9,378 bases of DNA from Nitrososphaeraceae archaeon (GTDB lineage Archaea; Thermoproteota; Nitrososphaeria; Nitrososphaerales; Nitrososphaeraceae), in assembly GCA_025936955.1 (NCBI GenBank), contig JAICSL010000042.1, positions 1-9,378 of the forward strand, in the 5' to 3' direction. Made by a program: the position numbers and the translations under genes. The notes beneath the pieces were generated by a model, which worked only from the letters and a program-made list of their open reading frames with translations, was not told the DNA's origin and did no database searches. Position 1 is the stretch's first letter, and each line of letters begins with the position of its first letter. Shown here piece by piece: positions 1-6,831 of the stretch.

Positions 1-266
1 ACGCCCCTATCCGATGGGTCCTGAATCAAGGCATTATCGTTAAATTTTTCGATATTTATGGACGGAAACTTTTCTTGGAGCAGGTTGATTGTGCTGGAAG
101 CGGTATCAGGAAGCATAACCGTATCGATATCAAGAAGCGAACTTGCTGTACTAATATTTCGAACAATCAACGGTTGACCCAGCAATTTTAAAGAAGAAGC
201 AGGGCATTGATCCTCATCAATCAACGAGTGCAAATAATGTTGCGAGTTACGGAATACGAGTTCCAA
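1..266 (-). CDS. N-terminal fragment of a minus-strand protein, possibly nucleotidyltransferase-like
   Basis: An open frame on the minus strand runs off the left edge. It reads ...ELVFRNSQHYLHSLIDED, then SSLKLLGQPLIVRNISTASS, then DIDTVMLPDTASST and ends at the edge near NALIQDPSDRG. The pattern of a leader followed by 'LLGQPLIVRNI' and alternating hydrophobic strands loosely recalls sugar-phosphate nucleotidyltransferase-type proteins, but the glycine-rich nucleotide loop of that family is not seen, so the function is a weak guess. The frame opens after a TAA near 323. No ATG precedes residue-like sequence; the first usable start is TTG at 264-266, with a second TTG at 231-233. No Shine-Dalgarno is visible. 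A TATA box at 307-318 fits a transcript starting near 285 and a short leader. The coding call is fairly firm, the product is not. Confidence 0.45.
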   Translation of the reverse strand, partial: MELVFRNSQHYLHSLIDEDQCPASSLKLLGQPLIVRNISTASSLLDIDTVMLPDTASSTINLLQEKFPSINIEKFNDNALIQDPSDRG

Positions 267-306
267 TTCAACTTTTAAGTTTGTATTACGAGTATTTTTC
301 CAATTT

Positions 307-318
307 GATATAATAAAA
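307..318 (-). promoter_or_regulatory. TATA box (BoxA) for the left-edge gene
   Basis: The minus strand reads TTTTATTATATC here. An archaeal BoxA lies about 26 nt before the transcript start, which would place the start near 285 and leave a leader of about 20 nt before the TTG at 266. The position is an inference from consensus and spacing only. Confidence 0.35.
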
Positions 319-459
319 GTATGAAATTAACTGCTTTATTCAATGTATACTTTTTTTCTATCTTATTTTTTTAATCTACAACCCTTTTTATGAGTGTATC
401 ATATACATATGAGGAAACGATCAATAAAAAGTTTGAGGAACAAGCGATTAGATTTAATT

Positions 460-1212
460 TTATGTACCTACTTTGGCAGTAAAGGTAACTGAATCAGTAT
501 TATTATCACCTTTATTTGAAGAAGTGGTTATATTGCTACTAGAACCTGATAGTGGTCCTGCTATAGTATTCCCCATATTACCTCCATTTTTAATGTTAGT
601 TATCTGAATTGTTATGGCACCGGAGTAGCCATTTTCTAGCTTTATACTTTCCAATGCCCTGCCGCCTGTTACGGGTTGATTAGTTTTTTGCCACAACATT
701 TTACCATGATCAGAATAGACTGCTATATCAAAACTCTCCACGGGCAAGACTCTCTCTATTATAGAAGGCACATTCGCACCGTTAGGATTAATGGAAGATT
801 GGCTAGTAAGGTTAGTTTCTTTTTGAGGAATCGATTGTTGAGTTGCCTCTGGAGCACTCGAGTTCAGAAACGATATTTCCATATCAAAACCCCTTCCATT
901 TAAGAAGTTGCTAGAATTACCACTTCCCCATTTTATTTCTACCTTGTAGTTACCCTTGTCAGAAAGTTTTGCAGTCGCTGGACCGGTTGAATTGGATACA
1001 CTTTGACTTATCTGAGAATTTTGTGCTAGAGCATTATGCTGACCTACAATCAAAACTGAAAGAAGAGATAACATTATAATTGGGAGAGAAAACAAAACGG
1101 TCTTGCGATAAAGATGATGTAATCTACGCCTCTCAGTTGATTCCCCTGAACTAGAGAAAAATATTGCAATAAGTGTACTTTTCATGTGGAATTCATAACT
1201 GTGATTCTCCAT
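460..1212 (-). CDS. Secreted Asn/Ser/Thr-rich protein of unknown function
   Basis: A 250-residue protein with a long basic N-terminal region (residues 1-37, including ERRRLHHLYRK), one hydrophobic segment at about 38-58 and an A-L-A/Q junction at 61-64 that suits signal peptidase cleavage. The mature part is probably outside the membrane. It holds a strand-rich block (GNYKVEIKW ... GFDMEISFLN, about 87-116), a low-complexity linker, and a second strand-rich block (VESFDIAVYS ... SGAITIQITNIK, about 157-206), followed by a Ser/Asn tail and a final DSVTFTAKV strand. Several N-x-S/T sequons could be glycosylated. Such proteins are common in Nitrososphaeria and have no known role; a beta-sandwich fold is my inference. 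The ATG at 1210-1212 is favoured because a TATA box lies 27 nt upstream, giving a leaderless transcript. An alternative ATG is at 1183-1185. Confidence 0.85.
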   Translation of the reverse strand: MENHSYEFHMKSTLIAIFFSSSGESTERRRLHHLYRKTVLFSLPIIMLSLLSVLIVGQHNALAQNSQISQSVSNSTGPATAKLSDKGNYKVEIKWGSGNSSNFLNGRGFDMEISFLNSSAPEATQQSIPQKETNLTSQSSINPNGANVPSIIERVLPVESFDIAVYSDHGKMLWQKTNQPVTGGRALESIKLENGYSGAITIQITNIKNGGNMGNTIAGPLSGSSSNITTSSNKGDNNTDSVTFTAKVGT

Positions 1213-1234
1213 ATAATATTGTATATCAAAATAG

Positions 1235-1243
1235 GATATAAAC
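1235..1243 (-). promoter_or_regulatory. TATA box for the secreted-protein gene
   Basis: The minus strand reads GTTTATATC, close to the archaeal BoxA consensus. Its centre is about 27 nt from the ATG at 1212, so the transcript would begin at or next to the start codon. This explains the lack of a Shine-Dalgarno and supports the chosen start. Confidence 0.55.
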
Positions 1244-1286
1244 TAGAGCATATATCAGGTCCAAATTTCTTTCTACCTAAAAAATG

Positions 1287-1440
1287 TATGTACCCCGCCT
1301 CTGACCCACATCAAATCATCGGTAGCCATACACTCAAGTGTATTCCTCCTTGTGCACTCTCTCCAACGGGGATGCCTATCACTAGACGATTCGATCAAAA
1401 AGGAGAATAAGTGATTTCTCCTTCCTTTCCATCTACACGT
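1287..1440. other. GC-richer intergenic island with two hairpins; candidate structured RNA or gene remnant
   Basis: Between pheT and the secreted-protein gene lies a block with visibly more G and C than the flanking AT-rich spacer (runs such as ACCCCGCC and AACGGGG). It holds an inverted repeat ATACACT/AGTGTAT with a 2-nt centre at 1328-1343, an 8-bp stem at 1400-1423, and CCCCG/CGGGG segments that could pair. Short protein-like frames exist on the minus strand (for example MATDDLMWVRGG and VYVRRVDGKEG) but none has a convincing start, Shine-Dalgarno and length together. It could be a small RNA, the structured 3' end of the pheT transcript, or a decayed gene. I cannot match it to a known RNA family. 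Confidence 0.3.
1397..1423 (-). terminator. Hairpin with T-run after pheT
   Basis: On the minus strand AAGGAGAA pairs perfectly with TTCTCCTT across an 8-nt loop (1400-1423), and the sequence continues into T residues, giving five consecutive T's at 1397-1401. It lies 64 nt past the pheT stop. Archaeal termination mainly needs oligo-T, so the stem may instead stabilise the transcript end. Confidence 0.4.
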
Positions 1441-1486
1441 CTCACATAGACTGTCTGATTATATTATTACACAAATATAAAGAATA

Positions 1487-2863
1487 TCACAACAACAGCA
1501 ATAGAGATAAATTTAGATCGAATGAAGCTACAGGTACCCTTATTCTAAAATTATCCAATACTATGGGAGTTATTTCTCCAACAACACCAATTGCTTGTTT
1601 ATCTATAATGATGTCTGCGCTTCTGCCATCTGTGTAAATTGGATTTCTAGCAGGTTTAGTGATGGAATCTTTCCCGAATCCTATTTTCAAACACGTCTGG
1701 ACGATAGATTTCGCCTCAGTATAGTCAGCAACATTGTGGGCAATGACTGCACCAAGGAACCAAGATTCATTTACTATTTTATTATTCAACTTGAAGATCT
1801 TACCTAGTTCAAACAGTCTTTGTGGATATCCTTCATGAATATTGCGTCCTAATGATCTCATCAGCGAAGGAATTAAGGAATCTCTGAGAATTTCATGTTC
1901 AATACTTTTTGATGCTTCAACAGCCAATGGCTTTTCGGGTTCATTTATACCCATAAGCTCATATTGTACGCGTCTACTAACCAGATTGGAATTCATTACT
2001 TCGAGTAATCCCATTCCCATCATGGTCTCCCTAATGACGTCGAATTCGACGGATGTACGATTCCGGTGTCCAACTGATTTTGAAGGAGGCAATGTGGGTC
2101 GAAGGTTATATACACCATATCCTATTGCAACTTCCTCTACGATATCAATAGGTTGGCTAATATCGATTCTATATCTAGGCACTATACAACCTATAGATTT
2201 ATCATCAATTGTTGCAACATCAAGTCGACTTCTGTTCAAGCATTTTGTGATTTCCTTAATTGTAAGATCTAATCCTAGCATCTTGTTGACATAATTTCTA
2301 TCTAGATCAATGCGAAATGAATTCATATTAGGTGAATTTATTATCTCTTCGTTACCTTTTATCTGAACGATATGAATTTTATAACCCGCATCAGAGAGAG
2401 CTGCAGCTAGAATTGAAAGTATGTCTTCTGCTATCTTTCTATTTTTTGCAGTAACTTCAATTAACAGATTTATTGTTGTTGTAATGACCTTTGTAAAGCT
2501 ACCATTGATAACAGGGGGAAAAGATAAGACATTAGAATCTGCATCCTTTAGGATCGGATACTTTCCTAGGTTTTTTAAAATATATCCATATTGCATGCCA
2601 TTCTGTGTACTATTTATGATTTCTTTAATAGTACGACTTACATCTTCGTCAAGAGGAATAAAAGAAAAATTTTCGTTTGTGGTAGTATATGTAAGTGGAA
2701 ACTTGATACGATCTAAATCGTGGATTCCTATCGATGCGTTTATTCTGTGTCTCCCAAGCCCGTTATGTAAATCTTCTTGCATTGCAATAATTTGTCTTAG
2801 GCTCGTATTACCGTCGCCTCGATCTTCCCCGATAGCAACGAGTGAGAGAATGTGAGGTCTCAC
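1487..2863 (-). CDS. pheT: Phenylalanyl-tRNA synthetase beta subunit, C-terminal part (pheT after an in-frame stop)
   Basis: This is the main body of the PheRS beta subunit, which with PheS forms the enzyme that attaches phenylalanine to its tRNA in the cytoplasm. Recognisable are the RPHILSLVAI block, the archaeal GIHDLDRIKFPLTYT stretch, the B3/4 editing-domain segment with SFPPVING, the B5 region ending in PRYRIDISQPIDIVEEVA, and the core ending in VPVASFDLNLS. The last residues are a run of five leucines. The first standard start is GTG at 2861-2863 (458 residues), but the same frame continues upstream for 18 sense codons to a TAA at 2918-2920, beyond which lies the N-terminal part. Residues before the GTG (ITDTSVAQ) match what the family has there, so the natural gene spans 1487-3145, 552 codons with the stop codon read as one. 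Function of this piece alone is doubtful. Confidence 0.85.
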   Translation of the reverse strand: MRPHILSLVAIGEDRGDGNTSLRQIIAMQEDLHNGLGRHRINASIGIHDLDRIKFPLTYTTTNENFSFIPLDEDVSRTIKEIINSTQNGMQYGYILKNLGKYPILKDADSNVLSFPPVINGSFTKVITTTINLLIEVTAKNRKIAEDILSILAAALSDAGYKIHIVQIKGNEEIINSPNMNSFRIDLDRNYVNKMLGLDLTIKEITKCLNRSRLDVATIDDKSIGCIVPRYRIDISQPIDIVEEVAIGYGVYNLRPTLPPSKSVGHRNRTSVEFDVIRETMMGMGLLEVMNSNLVSRRVQYELMGINEPEKPLAVEASKSIEHEILRDSLIPSLMRSLGRNIHEGYPQRLFELGKIFKLNNKIVNESWFLGAVIAHNVADYTEAKSIVQTCLKIGFGKDSITKPARNPIYTDGRSADIIIDKQAIGVVGEITPIVLDNFRIRVPVASFDLNLSLLLLL

Positions 2864-2917
2864 CTGTGCTACCGATGTGTCAGTTATTATAGAATATTTA
2901 TTTGTGTTATATAATAC

Positions 2918-2920
2918 TTA
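2918..2920 (-). other. In-frame TAA stop interrupting pheT
   Basis: After ...KETGIPN the pheT frame meets TAA, then resumes in the same frame with 18 sense codons leading into VRPHILSL. As I recall archaeal PheT proteins, a tyrosine often occupies this position (GLPKY-type), so one base change in TAT or TAC would create this TAA. The spacing from GIP to VRP agrees with the family to within about one residue, which argues against a deletion or insertion. Confidence 0.85.
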
Positions 2921-3145
2921 ATTTGGAATTCCAGTTTCTTTTTCCAATATGCCTCTTAAAGCCCTAGCGATCCCGTATTCTGATGAGAAATCAGGACGAT
3001 TGGGGTTATATTCTATCCTTACTGTTTCGTCATCTAAACCTTCTATGTCAACGCCAATATAGGGTAGGGAGGTCGTTACTTGCTCAACTGTTAACCCTGG
3101 AAAAAATGTGTTCAGTCTTTTGAGTGCAAAATTTACAACGGGCAT
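2918..3145 (-). CDS. pheT: Phenylalanyl-tRNA synthetase beta subunit, N-terminal part (pheT up to an in-frame stop)
   Basis: These 75 residues are the start of archaeal PheT: MPVVNF at the N-terminus, a LPYIGVDIEG segment, and the hallmark YNPNRPDF followed by GIARALRGILE. The ATG at 3143-3145 lies inside the last codons of pheS (13-nt overlap), so translation of the two subunits is likely coupled. The TAA at 2918-2920 ends the frame far short of the roughly 550 residues expected for the archaeal beta subunit. Everything else about the piece looks intact and under coding constraint. It should be read together with 1487-2863 as a single interrupted gene. Confidence 0.85.
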   Translation of the reverse strand: MPVVNFALKRLNTFFPGLTVEQVTTSLPYIGVDIEGLDDETVRIEYNPNRPDFSSEYGIARALRGILEKETGIPN

Positions 3146-4674
3146 CTAGGAGTTCTCCTTAGCCACTCTAGCTTGTTGTTATAAAGCTCACGAACATCAT
3201 GTAGACCAAAGCGCAACATCGCAATTCTCTCCAGTCCTCCTCCCCAAGCCAGGACTGGATTCTTTATGCCTATTGCTTGTGTAATCTCAGGCCTAAATAT
3301 ACCCATACCAAATAATTCCACCCATTTACCTAACGACTCGATGAATACCATGGATTGGAGTGACGGCTCAGTATACGGAAAAAAAGTTGGCCAGAATTTT
3401 ATTTTCTTCAATCCTAGCTTGGAGTAAAACTCCTTTTGTAAACCCATTAAGTCTTGTAATGAAACATTCTCATCCGTGACAATTCCTTCGACCTGATTAA
3501 ACTCAGCAAGATGTTTATAGGATGTTTTTTCGTTTCTAAATACACTCCCGATACAAAACACTCTGGCGTTCTCGGGCCTATTTTCTGCAAGATATTTAAT
3601 TGTTACTGGCGTTGTATGGGTGCGTAGGACTATTCTTTTTGCCTCTTCTACGTCCCATTTGTTGTTCCAGCCTATTTTGTGAATTTGAGAGATTTTTTCT
3701 ATATGGGCATCAGTTGCAAGATTGTCTTCTTGTCTTAACTCTGAAATGTAAAATGTATCTTGCATGTCCCGAGCAGGATGGTCTTGAGGCGTGAATAAGG
3801 CATCAAAGTTCCAGAAACTAGATTGTATAATTGGACCGGATATTTCAGTAAATCCCAGCCCTACAAAAGCTTCTTTGACTTCTTCGATAATATTTATCAA
3901 GGGGTGTTTTCGACCCGGATATAAAAGGTGTACCGGAGCTTCGACATCTAATGGGCTTAACCTAATCCTTCGCCATTTTCCAGACGTGATCATCTCCTGA
4001 GTCAGACGTCTTTCTGACTGAACTTGATCTTTATTTGTCAAACTTGTTATTGTTTCCTTACCCTTTGATGATATAGTATACTCAGTAATCTTTTGCTTCT
4101 GTTCTACAATATAATTAGGACGTCTTTTAAACAGATTTAGGGATTTATGTTCTTCTGCATTCAATTCGTCTATAATAGTTATTTGTTTTTTATTTAATTT
4201 TAATAATAATTTTTCTTCACAGGATAATCTTTCCGATCCTTTTGTTGCAGTAAGAATTTTTTCGCTCGTGGCTTCTGAGATACTTCCTTCGGGTAAGTGT
4301 TCTTGAATCCATTTATTCCTATACACAGCAATTTCATATGCTTTTGTCATCTCATTCATATTATCAAATAATCTTGCTTTGCCGATTTTAGTCATCGTAT
4401 TAATTCCATCTTTTTGTACCGCTCTGACTAGTCTTCTCTCCGGAAGACCCTCTATAACAGCTTTTTTTCCATTTGAACCAAGAAGAACAATATTTATGAT
4501 TTTATCATTTATTTGTACCATATTTTTGAACCTCAACCACTCTAACCCTCGCCTTATCTGATCAATTTCAAGGCCAGTGCTATCTACTAATTCCTCAATA
4601 GACATCAACTGACCCTTCTCAAGTGCTCTTAGTAAAGATAATTCTATAGGATGTAGATTGCTATTGGCATTCAT
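3133..4674 (-). CDS. pheS: Phenylalanyl-tRNA synthetase alpha subunit (catalytic)
   Basis: Cytoplasmic class II aminoacyl-tRNA synthetase subunit that activates phenylalanine and charges its tRNA, working with PheT. Counting from the ATG (513 residues), the N-terminus is a winged-helix region beginning HPIELSLLRALEKG, followed by a Lys/Glu-rich helical stretch and further winged-helix sequence typical of archaeal PheS. The catalytic core holds motif 1 (HPLINIIEEVKEAF, about 257-270), the TPQDHPARDMQDTFYI block (about 295-310), motif 2 with FRNEKTSYKHLAEFNQVEG (about 379-397) and motif 3 GGGLERIAML (about 478-487). The end, EWLRRTPRCPL, is characteristic. I chose the ATG at 4672-4674; a TTG at 4696-4698 would add 8 residues but leaves little room for the promoter. 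It overlaps pheT by 13 nt and diverges from trpS. The gene is complete and carries no lesion. Confidence 0.97.
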   Translation of the reverse strand: MNANSNLHPIELSLLRALEKGQLMSIEELVDSTGLEIDQIRRGLEWLRFKNMVQINDKIINIVLLGSNGKKAVIEGLPERRLVRAVQKDGINTMTKIGKARLFDNMNEMTKAYEIAVYRNKWIQEHLPEGSISEATSEKILTATKGSERLSCEEKLLLKLNKKQITIIDELNAEEHKSLNLFKRRPNYIVEQKQKITEYTISSKGKETITSLTNKDQVQSERRLTQEMITSGKWRRIRLSPLDVEAPVHLLYPGRKHPLINIIEEVKEAFVGLGFTEISGPIIQSSFWNFDALFTPQDHPARDMQDTFYISELRQEDNLATDAHIEKISQIHKIGWNNKWDVEEAKRIVLRTHTTPVTIKYLAENRPENARVFCIGSVFRNEKTSYKHLAEFNQVEGIVTDENVSLQDLMGLQKEFYSKLGLKKIKFWPTFFPYTEPSLQSMVFIESLGKWVELFGMGIFRPEITQAIGIKNPVLAWGGGLERIAMLRFGLHDVRELYNNKLEWLRRTPRCPL

Positions 4675-4708
4675 TTTGATAGATAATAGAGATTGCAAAT
4701 AAAGAACA

Positions 4709-4726
4709 CTTTTTAAACGTTTAAAC
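4709..4726. promoter_or_regulatory. Shared divergent promoter built on a perfect palindrome
   Basis: The spacer between pheS and trpS contains TTTAAACGTTTAAA at 4712-4725, identical on both strands, with a further TTTAAAAAG on the minus strand. Each half resembles an archaeal TATA box. On the plus strand a box centred near 4722 predicts a transcript start near 4748, 7 nt before the trpS ATG. On the minus strand a box centred near 4714 predicts a start near 4688, 14 nt before the pheS ATG. It may serve as a two-way core promoter or as a repressor site. Spacing is the only evidence. Confidence 0.5.
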
Positions 4727-4754
4727 TTAATGGTTTAATATAGCGAGAAATTAT

Positions 4755-5948
4755 ATGACAGAGAAGGATGCTTTAGCGACCACCGATCATTTGCAATCTC
4801 AAGGACACAATGATCATCCCAATCAAGATATGAAAGTAACACCCTGGGAAGTTGAAGGCGAAATAGATTATGACAAGTTGATAGAGAAATTTGGAACTAG
4901 TCTGATTACGCCAGAAATATTGGAAAAGATTAAGAAAATAACTGGAGAATTACCCCATTCACTAAAGGTTCAATATTTTTTCTCACATCGGGACTTTGAT
5001 TGGATCCTGAAGAAGTATGAAAACGGAGAAAACTTTTATCTTTATACTGGTAGAGGTCCGTCAGGAATGGTCCATCTGGGTCATTTGATCCCCTGGATCT
5101 TTACAAAATATCTCCAAGAAAAGTTTGGTTCTAGATTATTGTTTCAACTAACAGATGATGAAAAATACCTCTATAGACAACACAGTATAAGAAAAGAGAT
5201 CGAAAGATATACTTATGAAAATATATTAGATATCATTGCTGTAGGATTCGATAAAAAAAAAACAAAGATTATTGTTGACTCCAAACATATACAATATTTA
5301 TATCCCATTGCAACAGATATTGCAAAGAGAATTACATTTTCAACTGCTAAATCTATTTTTGGTTTTTCTAATTCTACGAATATTGGAATGATAGGCTTTC
5401 CCTCCATTCAAGCAGCTCCATGTTTTTTGCCCTCTTTAATAGAACGGAAGCCTACGCCAGTCCTCATACCCGCCGCTATAGATCAGGATCCCTACTGGAG
5501 AATGACCAGAGACGTCGCCGAGAGACTTGGCTACTACAAACCTGCTCAGATTCATAGTAAGTTTTTACCAGGATTAGGAATGTCGGCAAAGATGTCTTCG
5601 TCAAAACCTGAAACGGCATTATTTGTTTCCGATGATCCAGAAACAATTGATAGAAAGATTTCTTCTGCCTTTACAGGAGGTCAACCAACAGTCGCATTAC
5701 AAAGAAAGTTAGGTGGAAATGCTATTGGTTGCCCCGTTTTCTGGTACTTGAGATATTTCTTTGACACATCAGATGAGTCCGATGAAAGGTATCTCAAATG
5801 CAAGACTGGAAACTTGCTATGTGGAGAATGTAAGGGCGATCTGTCAAATGACTCACAATCATTTATAATCGATTTTAAAAAACGTAGGGAGAAAGCCAAA
5901 GATGTTATTGACGAATTCATGTATGATGGAGAACCTTATGATAGGTGA
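4755..5948 (+). CDS. trpS: Tryptophanyl-tRNA synthetase
   Basis: Class I aminoacyl-tRNA synthetase that charges tryptophan onto its tRNA, of the archaeal/eukaryotic type. The 397-residue protein has a polar tail (1-27), then the TPWEVEGEIDYDKLIEKFG signature (29-47), the TGRGPSGMVHLGH block containing the HIGH-like motif (HLGH, 107-110), FQLTDDEKYLY (130-140), the AAIDQDPYWRMTRDVAERLG substrate-pocket stretch (240-259), and the KMSSS loop (279-283). A C-terminal CKTGNLLCGECKGDL region (349-363) carries three cysteines, as I recall for archaeal members. The ATG at 4755 fits the promoter; ATG at 4830 (M26) would remove only the polar tail. The 3' end overlaps the next gene by 11 nt. Nothing is missing. 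Confidence 0.97.
   Translation: MTEKDALATTDHLQSQGHNDHPNQDMKVTPWEVEGEIDYDKLIEKFGTSLITPEILEKIKKITGELPHSLKVQYFFSHRDFDWILKKYENGENFYLYTGRGPSGMVHLGHLIPWIFTKYLQEKFGSRLLFQLTDDEKYLYRQHSIRKEIERYTYENILDIIAVGFDKKKTKIIVDSKHIQYLYPIATDIAKRITFSTAKSIFGFSNSTNIGMIGFPSIQAAPCFLPSLIERKPTPVLIPAAIDQDPYWRMTRDVAERLGYYKPAQIHSKFLPGLGMSAKMSSSKPETALFVSDDPETIDRKISSAFTGGQPTVALQRKLGGNAIGCPVFWYLRYFFDTSDESDERYLKCKTGNLLCGECKGDLSNDSQSFIIDFKKRREKAKDVIDEFMYDGEPYDR
5928..5931 (+). promoter_or_regulatory. Shine-Dalgarno deciding the start of the gene after trpS
   Basis: GGAG lies 6 nt before the ATG at 5938-5940, inside the trpS coding end. In-frame ATGs at 5902, 5923 and 5926 have no comparable site at proper distance, so 5938 is favoured. 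Confidence 0.45.
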
Positions 5949-6243
5949 ACCCCGATTGACCTCAGAAAAATTCGAATGTGAAGACCAGTATGAAGCTACC
6001 AAACTTTGCGTCCTTGCAACTGCGCAACATGACAACTCTACATACATACAAGGAGTTTCAGCTGTTATAGATAATGAGGTCGTTATTTTTGCAAAAGACA
6101 AATCTTCTCATAGTATACTATTGAAAGACGATAAAACGGCTTTGCGATTAGGTAATTTATTAAAAGAAATAAATCGAGGGGAAAAAATTATTTCTGATAG
6201 CAGCTTTCGAGCCAACCTAGCGGAAATTATTATCGATTATTAA
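5938..6243 (+). CDS. Small protein of unknown function, coupled to trpS
   Basis: I do not recognise this protein. From the ATG at 5938 it has 101 residues, soluble in appearance with no signal or membrane segment. The middle alternates strand-like segments (KLCVLATA, YIQGVSAVID, EVVIFAKD) and the end is helical and charged (ALRLGNLLKEINRG ... ANLAEIIIDY), suggesting a small alpha/beta fold. It has one or two cysteines and no evident catalytic motif. The start overlaps the trpS stop by 11 nt, so it is almost certainly co-transcribed and translationally coupled with trpS. Earlier ATGs at 5902, 5923 and 5926 would give up to 113 residues. A role tied to translation is only suggested by position. 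Confidence 0.75.
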   Translation: MIGEPRLTSEKFECEDQYEATKLCVLATAQHDNSTYIQGVSAVIDNEVVIFAKDKSSHSILLKDDKTALRLGNLLKEINRGEKIISDSSFRANLAEIIIDY

Positions 6244-6278
6244 ACCTACAAACAACAAAAGGCTTAGAGAGCATACCC

Positions 6279-6287
6279 TTTTTCTTT
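6279..6287 (+). terminator. Oligo-T terminator after the trpS operon
   Basis: A TTTTTCTTT run lies 35 nt past the stop at 6243, with more T-rich tracts through 6370. Archaeal RNA polymerase stops at such tracts without needing a hairpin. The whole gap 6244-6444 between convergent genes is T-rich on the plus strand and holds no other clear feature. Confidence 0.4.
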
Positions 6288-6444
6288 GATGATTATTCAG
6301 CTGTTTTACTCTACATCTTTTAACTTGATATTCTTTATTATTTTAATATTGTTGTCTGATTTTGTTTTATTTACTCGATTTAGTTACTATGCTTTTCCTA
6401 AGGTAAAAGAAAACGTCTTTATAAATCAAAATGTTGAAAATTTA

Positions 6445-6798
6445 CTAACAGAGCTCCTTGTTTAATTCGTCTGTTAGCGCCTGCTGAACTTGTCTGAAAT
6501 ACAGACCTGTAGAATAAGGCATGATAGGGATAAATTCCTCAATTACTTGCAAAATATATTGTACCGTTCTTTTTGAGACATTTATCTTGAATTTCATCCA
6601 AAGAATTCTGTCTTGTTCGAACTGTATCTTATCCTTTAGGTGGGGAGGAACAATTTCTATTACTTTATCTTCTATCCTTTTGTACCAATAGGCTAGAATT
6701 TCTGGCTCCAGTCCTTCTTTCAGGTTGGCTATATTAAAGTTAATTTTCTGGGATGCGTAATTGATTTGATTGCTATAACTGTTGTTGTTCGTATCCAA
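6445..6798 (-). CDS. Protein of unknown function downstream of coaD
   Basis: I do not recognise this 117-residue protein. It has an Asn/Gln-rich N-terminus (about 1-25) and then a mixed charged/hydrophobic body with EILAYWYKRIEDKVIEIVPPHLKDKI, a strand-like RILWMKFKINVS, and helical segments TVQYILQVIEEFIP and YFRQVQQALTDELNKEL. No membrane segment or known motif is seen. The frame opens after a TAA and the only early start is TTG at 6796-6798, so the first residues are uncertain. An AT-rich TATA-like element about 28 nt upstream would give a nearly leaderless transcript; read-through from coaD, 63 nt away on the same strand, is equally possible. Length and composition support real coding. 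Confidence 0.7.
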   Translation of the reverse strand: MDTNNNSYSNQINYASQKINFNIANLKEGLEPEILAYWYKRIEDKVIEIVPPHLKDKIQFEQDRILWMKFKINVSKRTVQYILQVIEEFIPIMPYSTGLYFRQVQQALTDELNKELC

Positions 6799-6820
6799 AT
6801 TAGCTCTTTAATAATAGGAA

Positions 6821-6831
6821 TTAAAATAAAA
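6821..6831 (-). promoter_or_regulatory. Possible TATA box for the gene at 6445-6798
   Basis: The minus strand reads TTTTATTTTAA here, centred about 28 nt before the TTG start. The surroundings are AT-rich, so the match could be chance. Confidence 0.25.

Noticed and set aside
1186..1410. 74-codon plus-strand frame across the pheT-secreted-protein gap
   Set aside because: It starts inside the secreted-protein gene, has no Shine-Dalgarno and lacks a coherent fold; its protein-like look comes from the GC-rich island.
1842..2294. 150-codon plus-strand open frame inside pheT
   Set aside because: It is antisense to well-conserved PheT sequence, has no ribosome site and reads as a shadow of that gene.
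2421..2855. 144-codon plus-strand frame opposite pheT
   Set aside because: Antisense to the PheT editing-domain region; hydrophobic composition is what reverse reading of this AT-rich gene gives.
2918..2920. Pyrrolysine or selenocysteine recoding at the pheT stop
   Set aside because: Those use UAG and UGA; this stop is UAA, and no recoding hairpin is seen next to it.
6287..6360. Possible C/D box guide RNA (TGATGA near 6289, CTGA near 6356)
   Set aside because: The internal C' and D' boxes and a terminal stem are not convincing, and such short motifs are frequent by chance.
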